A DNA stretch of 64,000 bases from Marinospirillum perlucidum. GTDB lineage: Bacteria; Pseudomonadota; Gammaproteobacteria; Pseudomonadales; Halomonadaceae. The notes below the pieces were generated by a model. That model saw only the letters and a program-made list of their open reading frames with translations. It was not told the origin of the DNA and did not search any database. The stretch spans positions 310,001 to 374,000 of the forward strand of contig NZ_QFWJ01000003.1 of assembly GCF_003336805.1 (NCBI RefSeq), given 5' to 3'. Shown here piece after piece: positions 25,695 to 33,101 of the stretch; the first letter of the stretch is position 1, and every line of letters begins with the position of its first letter. A program made the translations under genes and the position numbers.

Positions 25695-26444
25695 ATGTCA
25701 TCACGTTTTTTACCGCCACTGCTGAGGAGCCTGCTCCTTGGTTTGCTACTCATCCCCGTTTGGGGTCTGGCTTCAACATCCAACTCGGAGGACAACGCCA
25801 TGTCGACCTCGCAAACTGCCCTGAGTGAACGCCAACAAGCTCTGATCCCCGTTGCAGCTCTGGGTGCAGCCGGTGATCTTGAAGCCTTGAAAGACGCCCT
25901 CAATGCAGCCCTGGATGCCGGTATGACCATTCATGACGGCAAAGAAGTTCTGGTTCAGCTTTACGCCTATGCCGGTTTTCCACGCAGCTTGAATGCCCTG
26001 GGCACCTACATGCAGGTGATTGAAGCAAGGCGTGAAGCCGGTATTGAAGATGAAGTCGGTCGAGCGCCCGAAGCCCCCATCCCCCAAGGCGACGAGCTGC
26101 TGGCGCAGGGAACCGCCAACCAGACCGAGCTGGTCGGCCAGCCGGTTGAAGGTGCTCTGTTTGATTTTGCCCCGGCGGCTGATGAGTTTTTGAAAACCCA
26201 CCTTTTTGGCGACATCTTCGCCCGCGACAACCTCAGTTGGAAGGATCGTGAAATCGCCACCCTGGGCATGCTGGCTGCGCTTCCGGGTGCCGAGCCGCAA
26301 TTCCGGGCCCACCTGGGGATTGGCATGAACAGCGGTCTGAGCACCGATGAACTGAAACAACTGGTCGAGGTACTGCACGAGCGAGTCAACGCAGAAACCG
26401 GCCAACGCGCCCAAGGCGTCCTTGAAAATTACCTGGAGCAATAA
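25695..26444 (+). CDS. Exported carboxymuconolactone decarboxylase-like protein
   Basis: A 249-residue protein with an N-terminal signal sequence (LLRSLLLGLLLIPVWGLAS) and two alpha-helical AhpD/CMD-type repeats, about 45-115 and 165-245. The second holds NLSWKDREIATLGMLAAL and FRAHLGIGMNSGLSTDELKQ, the core CMD segment. No CxxC pair is present, so peroxidase-type redox chemistry is unlikely. Two bases separate it from the following hydrolase gene, so both are one transcript. The substrate is unknown; export of this fold is less common than a cytosolic location. Confidence 0.85.
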   Translation: MSSRFLPPLLRSLLLGLLLIPVWGLASTSNSEDNAMSTSQTALSERQQALIPVAALGAAGDLEALKDALNAALDAGMTIHDGKEVLVQLYAYAGFPRSLNALGTYMQVIEARREAGIEDEVGRAPEAPIPQGDELLAQGTANQTELVGQPVEGALFDFAPAADEFLKTHLFGDIFARDNLSWKDREIATLGMLAALPGAEPQFRAHLGIGMNSGLSTDELKQLVEVLHERVNAETGQRAQGVLENYLEQ

Positions 26445-26446
26445 CC

Positions 26447-27529
26447 ATGAAAGAAGCCCCCGAACAGGAAACTACCAATCTGGAACGTCGCAATCTACTG
26501 AAAATGACAGGAGCAGGCATCGCGGCTATGAGCATTGCATCCACAACGCCCGTTTTCGCACATTCCCGCGTGGAATTGACTAGCGAATGGGACAAGACTT
26601 TTCCCAAGAGCAACCAGGTCGATCACCAGAAAGTGACCTTTGTAAACCGCTATGGCATCACCCTGGCAGCCGACCTCTATAAACCCAAAAATGCCCAGGG
26701 CAAGCTGGCCGCCCTGGCCTTGAGTGGCCCCTTTGGTGCCGTCAAAGAGCAGGTCTCCGGCCTTTATGCCCAGACAATGGCCGAGCGAGGCTTTATCACC
26801 CTGGCGTTTGATCCTTCCTACACGGGTGAAAGTGGTGGTCAGCCACGCAATGTGGCCTCGCCGGATATCAATACCGAAGACTTCAGTGCTGCCATCGACT
26901 TTCTGGGTCTGCAGGAACAGGTGGATCGCGAAAAAATCGGCATTATCGGTATCTGCGGTTTTGGCGGCATGGCCCTGAACGCTGCAGCCGTGGACAAGCG
27001 CGTCAAGGCAGTGGCGACCAGCACCATGTACGACATGAGCCGGGTCATGGCCAAGGGCTATTTTGACAGCATGACCGCTGAAGAGCGCACTGCCAATCTG
27101 GAACAGCTCAGCCAGCAGCGCTGGGTTGATGCCGAAAAGGGTGAGCCCGCCTATGGTCCTGTTTCCCTGGAGTTGGAGGGTGGCGAACCCCAGTTCGTGG
27201 TGGAATACGCCGGCTACTACAAATCCAGAGAGCGAGGCTTCCATCCGCGTTCGGTTAACTCCAACGCCTCCTGGACGCTGACCAACCCGCTGTCCTTCAT
27301 GAACATGCCGCTGCTGACCTACATCGACGAGATTTCACCGCGTCCCACCCTGTTTATTCACGGTGACAAGGCGCACTCCCTCTACTTCAGTGAAAGTGCC
27401 TATGCCGATGCGGCCGAACCCAAGGAACTGATGATCATTGAAGACGCCAACCACGTCGATCTCTACGATCAGCTCGACAAGATTCCCTTCGACAAGCTGA
27501 CCAGCTTCTTTGAAGAAAACCTGGCCTGA
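26447..27529 (+). CDS. Exported alpha/beta hydrolase with Cys nucleophile
   Basis: A 360-residue secreted hydrolase. A twin-arginine-like signal ERRNLLKMTGAGIAAMSIAS with an FAH cleavage region leads into an alpha/beta hydrolase domain. The nucleophile elbow reads GICGFGG, with Cys in place of Ser, as in dienelactone hydrolases and the YcjY-like group; AHSLYFSESAY and EDANHVDLYDQ offer Asp/His partners. It follows the CMD-like gene at two bases, so both proteins likely act on the same substrate outside the cytoplasm, under the divergent LysR regulator. Confidence 0.85.
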   Translation: MKEAPEQETTNLERRNLLKMTGAGIAAMSIASTTPVFAHSRVELTSEWDKTFPKSNQVDHQKVTFVNRYGITLAADLYKPKNAQGKLAALALSGPFGAVKEQVSGLYAQTMAERGFITLAFDPSYTGESGGQPRNVASPDINTEDFSAAIDFLGLQEQVDREKIGIIGICGFGGMALNAAAVDKRVKAVATSTMYDMSRVMAKGYFDSMTAEERTANLEQLSQQRWVDAEKGEPAYGPVSLELEGGEPQFVVEYAGYYKSRERGFHPRSVNSNASWTLTNPLSFMNMPLLTYIDEISPRPTLFIHGDKAHSLYFSESAYADAAEPKELMIIEDANHVDLYDQLDKIPFDKLTSFFEENLA

Positions 27530-27931
27530 TCGCCAGAGCTGTTGGATAGCACGAGTGCCTAAAGGAACCGGGGAAAAGGAATTCCCCCTATTTATATTCT
27601 TGAAAGGTCTGATTCCAAGCCGTATTAGAGATTATTTGATTTCATTTCTTCATCAGAGTACAAAATTCCACTTATCACCGCGATTATTTTTTGGGGGGAT
27701 TACCCTCTGAGCGAGTGGGCTTACACCGGCGCTGAACCTGAAACTAACTGGAACTGTAAAGTAACCCGGTTTTTGAATAGGACAGCTGCTGGTTAACCGA
27801 TGAATGTCTAGTGCCCCAGACCGACCTGCAAGGAGCAACCTGGTCTGGCAGTGGTGAACCACCACGTTAAGAGAGCCTCAGTAGGCGACCGCAGGAGGTG
27901 CCCTCGGGTATGTTTGCTGTAAGCCACCAAC
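27530..27931. other. Non-coding stretch with hairpins before the cassette island
   Basis: About 400 bases without a credible gene. GGGGAAAAGGAATTCCCC at about 27569-27586 may end the hydrolase transcript. CCAGACC with GGTCTGG (about 27818-27849), followed by GTGGTGAACCAC, suggests folded RNA or decayed mobile DNA. I recognise no known RNA family. Confidence 0.4.
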
Positions 27932-28050
27932 AGCCAACGATGACAGATGAAGTAGGATCACTGGCTCAGGGATTTGATATTGGCCGCTGACGCGGCCAAT
28001 AAAAAATCCCTACGTTCTATTGACAGCCAGAAGGCTCATAGGTGTTAGGC
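27932..28050 (-). repeat. Possible long attC site downstream of the HEPN gene
   Basis: On the minus strand the gene ends in GCCTAAC (complement of 28044-28050), with its stop codon TAA inside this R''-like core. About 119 bases further on is GTTGGCT (27932-27938), close to the GTTRRRY core but not exact. Between them are nested arms: CTGGCT/AGCCAG and GGGATTT...GGCCGC with GCGGCC...AAATCCC (27961-28030). The size and folding suit a long attC; the imperfect R' keeps confidence low. Confidence 0.4.
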
Positions 28051-29400
28051 ATCACCCTTATCGTCCTCTAAATATCGCTTCATGAATTTTGCAACACTAT
28101 CAATCTCTGATTTTTCATCGCCGTAAATTTTCAAGCACTCTGCTTCATTATTTAAGCAAAAGACCGACACCCTATTTTTAAGCTCAGGGTAGCTTTCAAA
28201 TTTATTCGAAACTATTGATTCTGCTCCCCATGCTCCCCACTCAGCCGCACTTATAATGCCAATCATCAGTTTTAGTAGATACTCATCACTAGATTTATCT
28301 ACAATGGACTTTTCAATAACCCCGAACTTTTTCGAGAAATTGTTAGCTGTATCAAACGTGCTAGAACCAGCCTTCGACAACAATATATCTTGATACTGAC
28401 CCCATAAATCGTCATCAAAACTTGCAATCCTCGGAGACAAAGGCAGATAGGAGTGCTTCTGAATAAATTGAACGCACTCATTTTTTAAAGCTTTTATTGC
28501 TGGGGGGTTATATCTCAGTATATTTTCAAAAAGATGTGCAGGACTATTTACGGATGAGCTATTTGGCATTTCTTTTGTGTTGGTTTCAATCGACTGTCTA
28601 AGTCGCTTCATCGCTGTTTCAGATAGCTCCTCAATCAACTTTGGATTCAATGAAACAGCAGCTAAACACTGAGAATCATATTTATCATCTCCGAGCTTCT
28701 TTTCGAGCAGTTTGGCTACAATAATACCATTCCACTTATCGTGATTAAGTGAAGACAAGCCATCTAAAAAATAGCGAGAGTTTTGAGTCAAATATGTGTT
28801 TTTGCTCGTTACCCCTTCGATCAGTTTAGATAGAAAGTATGGAAAAGAGTCACTGTGAAGCAGTTTGATTTCATGAATGACAACTGATCTAACGTCTTCA
28901 ATTTGATTTGAAGGAAAAAAGCCAGTATTTTCGAGTCTCTCCAAAATTTCGTCTGCTAGTACTTTTGAATTAAACGATTGCTTGCTTAGAAACTTGTCAA
29001 TAACTTCAAAATAAATATAGCGAGCTTCTTCTGCTGACGGCTTGTGACCGCTGGGATGAGCCGCTTTGTTTCTACGAGCTTTAATGGTATTAATCGTCGC
29101 TGAATCAAGCTCCGAGATCAGTTTGTTAGCCGATAATTGATCCAAAAGATAAGATTCGAATACATCTTGCTCTTTTTGGCGACGGACAACCTCATCATGT
29201 ATTTCCTTCGCTTTCTTATTGAAGCCTCTGATATCAGCCAGCTTGTTTACACTGTCGTCAAATAGAGCAATGCAACTAAGAACAATGCATCCTCTGTAAG
29301 CCCCTGAGTTATAGCACTGTAGGGCTTCCCTCATGTAATCTGAAATTTGAGGATTAGGAATATTCTGTAAAAGCTCTTCCATGTCTGATAAATGTGCCAA
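28045..29400 (-). CDS. HEPN-domain protein in an integron-like cassette
   Basis: A 451-residue AT-rich gene unlike its neighbours. The N-terminal 120 residues resemble the HEPN/DUF4145 type (ALQCYNSGAYRGCIVLSCIAL) and carry RNKAAH (Arg110 to His115), the Rx4-6H motif of HEPN ribonucleases with a polar residue after Arg. The rest is helical and unrecognised. The TTG at 29400 has GAGG six bases upstream; ATG 29382 is an alternative. The stop codon lies inside an attC-like core, and the start follows 25 bases after a GTTAGGC core. A defence or toxin role is likely by analogy only. Confidence 0.75.
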   Translation of the reverse strand: MAHLSDMEELLQNIPNPQISDYMREALQCYNSGAYRGCIVLSCIALFDDSVNKLADIRGFNKKAKEIHDEVVRRQKEQDVFESYLLDQLSANKLISELDSATINTIKARRNKAAHPSGHKPSAEEARYIYFEVIDKFLSKQSFNSKVLADEILERLENTGFFPSNQIEDVRSVVIHEIKLLHSDSFPYFLSKLIEGVTSKNTYLTQNSRYFLDGLSSLNHDKWNGIIVAKLLEKKLGDDKYDSQCLAAVSLNPKLIEELSETAMKRLRQSIETNTKEMPNSSSVNSPAHLFENILRYNPPAIKALKNECVQFIQKHSYLPLSPRIASFDDDLWGQYQDILLSKAGSSTFDTANNFSKKFGVIEKSIVDKSSDEYLLKLMIGIISAAEWGAWGAESIVSNKFESYPELKNRVSVFCLNNEAECLKIYGDEKSEIDSVAKFMKRYLEDDKGDA

Positions 29401-29424
29401 TTCTTACCTCTGCTCTTTCTAAGT

Positions 29425-29647
29425 GCCTAACGAGGCTGTAGAAAAACCTCAGCCTATAAAGTTGATCATTTTTTGTACTAAAAATGGCGACCCTATGTAA
29501 ATTATGGATCACTTTTCATCATCAAAAACTTCAGAATTTATGTAGAAGCGAGATAAATTCTCAGAAACCGAAACCTCTTAGGTTTTTCTACAGCCTGAAC
29601 GCCTAAATCAGGTGCGCCGTAGGCGTCACCTGGATTTACTTGTTATA
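29425..29647 (-). repeat. attC-like recombination site split by a miniature element
   Basis: Read on the minus strand, the stop of the amidase gene is inside TATAACAAG. It is followed by AAATCCAGGTGACGCC and its partner GGCGCACCTGATTT, then, after a 166-base insertion, the perfect core GTTAGGC (complement of 29425-29431). Removing the insertion and one copy of the flanking AAC restores an attC of about 55 bases with the two cores, the paired arms and a CTACGG loop. This implies that the adjacent genes were integron gene cassettes. Confidence 0.75.
29432..29597. mobile_element. Miniature inverted-repeat element inside attC (166 bp)
   Basis: AGGCTGTAGAAAAACCT (29433-29449) and its exact complement (29580-29596) form 17-base terminal inverted repeats. 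AAC occurs at both borders (29429-29431 and 29598-29600), a probable 3-base target duplication. The interior is AT-rich and non-coding. The ends resemble those of IS elements starting GGCTGT-GAAAAA; the parent family is not certain. Confidence 0.7.
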
Positions 29648-30698
29648 TTATTTTTGCAATGTAATCTAACTGATATTCGCAAATTTGAACTAGCTTCCTT
29701 TGCTGAATGAGCTGAGCAAACTGGAGTAAAGTTGTAAGCCTATCCTTAGACATCGATAATAGGTTTTTATAGAGTTCAGTATGCAGGCGATGATACTCAA
29801 GACCTAAATGAGTGGAATTTAGTCCGCTTTGGAAAAGGCTGGTAGAGTGTCTTGTTATTTCATTTGGTTCTTTGTTAATTTCACCAAAAAACAACTCAAT
29901 TCCAAGACCTGTTTCTTGACTTTTTTTCAAAAACAAATCCAGATCATATCTATGGGGATTCACGACCTTATCGTAGCTAAAATGTTCAAGGTACTCACTG
30001 CTTTTTATATAAGAACAAATTTCATCATCAAGGTCTGGGTGTGACATCAAGGCAGTTTGAACATCATTATCTGTTTGAATTACTATTCCTTTTTTCTTGA
30101 AGCTATCCCTTGCTTTATTAAGCCAGTCAAACATTCTTCGTTGGTTTTCTTTAATGGGATCTGATGTTTCTGAAAAATCTACTTCTTCTTGGGTTGCTTC
30201 CCTTAAGCAATCTTTAACTTCTATGAGAGCTTGGGACTTATTTAAATCCTCTGGTGAGCAATAATCTGGGTTTTTTACAATTGAAATGCCGGCTTGTAGA
30301 TATGATTGTGACACAAGGCGAGAGCAAAATTGGTCTGTTGTAATTGCATTTTTTTTTGCTTTGTTAAGCAATAAGCTAGCGCCAGCCTCAGGTATGTTAT
30401 ATAAACTTCCAGACAGATTTCGAGCATATTGTGTAATAATGGCTTTGCTCTTGTCAGTTAATTTATCCTTTGCTCTAAGGACCTTAAGACATTTTTCATC
30501 ATCAACAATAATTCTCTGAGGGTTTTTAGAATAAACGCCATCTGTTAGAGCATGAATGATTGAACTCCCGACATAAATCATTGCGTGGGAATATTTGCTC
30601 CCAGTTCCAAACTTAATCAGACCACTAAACTTAGTAGTTCCTGATTCTAGGATAATATCACCGAGTTCTAATTTTGATAAATCTAAGATGTATGGCAT
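29643..30698 (-). CDS. YiiX-like permuted papain-fold amidase with unknown C-terminal domain
   Basis: A 351-residue AT-rich gene. The first 140 residues match the permuted NlpC/P60 (YiiX/YaeF) pattern: LELGDIILESG, KYSHAMIYVGSSIIHALTDGVY with likely catalytic His38, and TTDQFCSRLVSQSYLQAGI with likely catalytic Cys125. The remaining 210 residues are charged, helical and not recognised. There is no signal peptide, so it acts inside the cell or on lipids at the membrane. ATG 30698 follows AGAGAG; an upstream ATG at 30722 would add eight residues. The stop codon lies in an attC core, so it was probably a gene cassette. Confidence 0.7.
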   Translation of the reverse strand: MPYILDLSKLELGDIILESGTTKFSGLIKFGTGSKYSHAMIYVGSSIIHALTDGVYSKNPQRIIVDDEKCLKVLRAKDKLTDKSKAIITQYARNLSGSLYNIPEAGASLLLNKAKKNAITTDQFCSRLVSQSYLQAGISIVKNPDYCSPEDLNKSQALIEVKDCLREATQEEVDFSETSDPIKENQRRMFDWLNKARDSFKKKGIVIQTDNDVQTALMSHPDLDDEICSYIKSSEYLEHFSYDKVVNPHRYDLDLFLKKSQETGLGIELFFGEINKEPNEITRHSTSLFQSGLNSTHLGLEYHRLHTELYKNLLSMSKDRLTTLLQFAQLIQQRKLVQICEYQLDYIAKII

Positions 30699-30728
30699 GA
30701 AACTCTCTAAATAATATAACATTTTTAT

Positions 30729-30800
30729 TCATAAGGCCCCCTCGTTATCAAGCATCCAGTCAAAGGCCTCTAGAGCGTTTAAAGCTCTGATTTTAAACAA
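30729..30800 (-). pseudogene. Possible coding remnant upstream of the amidase gene
   Basis: A short frame ending FKIRALNALEAFDWMLDN and EGAL, with a TTG start after GGGAG, reads like the C-terminus of a real protein. A second frame starting at about 30846 (MHGFIGKKLLGRQG) runs into it one base out of phase. The two could be a frameshifted small gene. The evidence is only the protein-like composition. Confidence 0.25.
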
Positions 30801-30931
30801 CTTACTCCCTGCCTACCCAGTAACTTTTTGCCTATAAAACCGTGCATGCACGTTTTCCCCTGTTTGCCCTGCTTACTATCTACGTCGCTGTACTTCCAGT
30901 TCATTGAATACTTTGGTCTTTCTGGATTTTG

Positions 30932-31079
30932 CTAGGAAACCTCTGATTAACTATTGCGCTTGATTATACTGCGTTGAAATTGACCTCAAAATGCTCATTT
31001 ACTCGCTGTAAACTCCGCTTTTTCGTTCAATTTCGCCTTGTCTAACCGGCGCTCATCACGTTAATCAGAGGCTCCCTAG
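30932..31079. repeat. MITE-like repeat, copy 3 (148 bp)
   Basis: The same length and about 95% the same sequence as copy 1, in inverse orientation, with CTAGGAAACCTCTGATTAAC and GTTAATCAGAGGCTCCCTAG ends. It marks the edge of the accessory island. Confidence 0.88.
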
Positions 31080-31290
31080 TGTCTTTTGAGCATTACCGGC
31101 AAACAAAGTGTGCACGTCTGGATTACTGCTTTCACGATGCCGCCCCAGGGGATGGGTCAGGGTAAGACTCGCATCCTGCGGTGGTGGCTGGGTTTTTATG
31201 ATCCTTATTCCTTTCTATCAAACCCATCTAATGCCAGCAAGCAAATCCCCGCTGTCTTGTCTTTTGCTTGATTTCCCGCAAGTTTATTGA

Positions 31291-31306
31291 AGCTGTATAA
31301 ATATAC
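31291..31306. promoter_or_regulatory. LexA (SOS) box 1
   Basis: CTGTATAAATATACAG fits the gammaproteobacterial LexA operator CTGT-N8-ACAG, with 7-base perfect arms. It lies 67 bases upstream of a small membrane ORF and overlaps a TATAAA element. Confidence 0.8.
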
Positions 31307-31373
31307 AGTCATTATGTTTTGAAGGTTTAAGTCTACCCATCTGTTGGGTGATTTATGGGCTAAAGAGCCTGCT

Positions 31374-31514
31374 ATGCCAGTTTTCTGGCGGTTACTGGCT
31401 TTTCTTTGTGTGTCTCTGCTGCTGTTTTTACTGAAATCAAAAGATGGATTGATGCTGTATAAATATACAGCTTTATGTGTTTGTATGATGATCTGCATTT
31501 TTTATGCAATCTAA
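31374..31514 (+). CDS. Small two-helix membrane protein, possible SOS-induced toxin
   Basis: A 46-codon frame. It reads MPVFWRLLAFLCVSLLLFLL, a short charged turn KSKDG, then a second hydrophobic stretch ALCVCMMICIFYAI. This gives two membrane helices with little else, as in small SOS-induced membrane toxins such as TisB. TAAAGAG lies six to seven bases before the ATG. A LexA box precedes it, and a second identical box (31455-31470) is inside its coding sequence. No protein family is recognised and the gene could be a chance frame; the LexA box and the hairpin topology together make it credible. Confidence 0.5.
   Translation: MPVFWRLLAFLCVSLLLFLLKSKDGLMLYKYTALCVCMMICIFYAI
31455..31470. promoter_or_regulatory. 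LexA (SOS) box 2
   Basis: An exact second copy of the 16-base box, 164 bases from the first, with similar flanks (ATTGA upstream, TTATGT downstream), so the pair probably arose by local duplication. It lies 181 bases before the lipoprotein gene and could control that gene too. Confidence 0.75.
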
Positions 31515-31651
31515 CCCATATGGGGCATGCGGGTTGTCACTGAGCTGGCTAGTCTTTGCCCGAGGCAGATAGTTTCAGGTCTGTGTGGGTGTCGAGGTTG
31601 CAGGCTGGTGGTCGAGACACCTTCTTGATTTCAATGCTGAGGAGATGACCC

Positions 31652-33040
31652 ATGCGAATAAAAAGAAGATTTCCACAAATTCTGGGGGTTACTACAAGTG
31701 CCCTTTTATTGACGGCTTGCCTGGGCGGTGATGGTGGTAGTGGTTCATCTTCCGGTTCCGATACGAGTGATCAGACGCTGACGGGCAGTTTTGTTGATAG
31801 TCCGGTGGTGAACCTGGCTTATTCAACCGCTTCTTTCAGCGGCAGAACCAATGATCAGGGCGAATTCCAGTATAAGTCGGGTGAGACGGTCACTTTCAGT
31901 ATTGGTGATCTGGAATTGCCTGCTGTCACAGCCGGTGAGGTGATGTCGCCCTTGACCCTGGCAGGAACCACGGATGTCAATAACACCACTGCGGTCAATA
32001 TTGCCCGCTTGCTGCAAACCCTGGATGCTGATGGTGACCCGGATACGGGCGGCATTAAAATTGATAACCAGGCCCACGAAAGCGCAGCAGGCTTATCCAT
32101 TGATTTTGCCAGTAGCAGTTTTGCCAGTGATGTGGAAACGCTGATCAATAACAGTGGTTCTGTGACGACCAGCCTGGTGAATGGCAGTGATGCCATCGCT
32201 CACCTGCAAAGCCATACGCGAACATTGCAACTGCAGGTGGAGAATCAGGAAGGTGTCTTTTATGACAAGGGCACGCGCACCCTGGATTTGGCAAGCGGTT
32301 ATACCGAGGCGGATATCTCCGGCAAATCACTGGATTTCAAGGTGTTTGATCTGGATGCCTGGACGCTGATCTTTAGAAGTGGTGGCACGGGCAGTATTAA
32401 ATTTAGTGCCGATGATTCCAATAGCATTAGCTGGCAGATCAGTGATGGCAAGATTATTTTTACCGAAACCGATGATTACGGTGATACCTGGACCTTTACC
32501 CTCACGCCCATAGAAACAACAGCGGCTGGGGAGAATATTTTGGTGGAGGTGACTTCACCGTCCGGCCAGGAGGATTTTACTCGCGGTGCGGGTCTGGGCA
32601 CCTTGGGTGACGACATCTCCTGGGCAGCAGGCAATAAAATCACTGTGGATCTCTCGGCTGAAAGTGAAGGCAGCATCTTCTATGACAAAGGCAGCCAGGA
32701 GCTAACCATCGGTACGCTCTTTACCGAGGCGGATATCAGTGTAAAGAGTTTTAGTTTAGAGGCTTTTGATTTACCAAAATGGAATCTCAGTTTTTATGAT
32801 GATGATCGAGGCATAGTTAATTTCATTGGTGGCGATTACAATTCGATCACCTGGAAGGTTACCAATGGTCGGCTTTACTACACGGAAACCGATGATCATG
32901 GCGATAGCTGGAGCTTTATTCTTACGCCAATTGAAAGGTTGCCCAGTGGCGCCAATATCCTCATAGAGGCTAGTACGCCGGAAGGTCAGGCTGATTCTCT
33001 TAATGGCAAGGGCTTGGGGGTTTGGATAGAAACTAACTAA
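31652..33040 (+). CDS. Surface lipoprotein with two tandem C-terminal repeats
   Basis: A 462-residue lipoprotein. The lipobox LLTACLGG puts the lipidated Cys at residue 23, followed by a Gly/Ser linker. Residues 45-190 form a domain with GSFVDSPVVNLAY, SGRTNDQGEFQYKSGETVTF and DADGDPDTGG, often seen in marine gammaproteobacterial exported proteins. The rest is a tandem repeat of about 125 residues. Each unit has a FYDKG start, a TEADIS element, a W-I/N-L strand and a DSWSF- or DTWTF-LTPIE end (about 205-310 and 335-445). Function unknown; adhesion or sugar binding are guesses. It ends in a terminator facing a LuxR gene. Confidence 0.8.
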   Translation: MRIKRRFPQILGVTTSALLLTACLGGDGGSGSSSGSDTSDQTLTGSFVDSPVVNLAYSTASFSGRTNDQGEFQYKSGETVTFSIGDLELPAVTAGEVMSPLTLAGTTDVNNTTAVNIARLLQTLDADGDPDTGGIKIDNQAHESAAGLSIDFASSSFASDVETLINNSGSVTTSLVNGSDAIAHLQSHTRTLQLQVENQEGVFYDKGTRTLDLASGYTEADISGKSLDFKVFDLDAWTLIFRSGGTGSIKFSADDSNSISWQISDGKIIFTETDDYGDTWTFTLTPIETTAAGENILVEVTSPSGQEDFTRGAGLGTLGDDISWAAGNKITVDLSAESEGSIFYDKGSQELTIGTLFTEADISVKSFSLEAFDLPKWNLSFYDDDRGIVNFIGGDYNSITWKVTNGRLYYTETDDHGDSWSFILTPIERLPSGANILIEASTPEGQADSLNGKGLGVWIETN

Positions 33041-33054
33041 CCGAATCCTTCAGT

Positions 33055-33084
33055 GGCTGCATCCAAGTTGGGTGCAGCCGTTTT
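33055..33084 (+). terminator. Terminator after the lipoprotein gene
   Basis: GGCTGCATCC (33055-33064) pairs with GGGTGCAGCC (33070-33079) with one G-T pair, a five-base loop and GTTTT after it. Confidence 0.78.
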
Positions 33085-33101
33085 GATGTGCCAGAGGTGG
33101 A

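Noticed and set aside
27653-27865. 70-codon minus-strand frame in the gap after the hydrolase gene
   Set aside because: No ribosome binding site and composition unlike the real proteins here; the same DNA forms hairpins.
30932-31079. A transcription terminator rather than a mobile repeat
   Set aside because: The arms are 148 bases apart, lack a T-run next to the stem, and the same unit recurs in other gaps with target-like borders.
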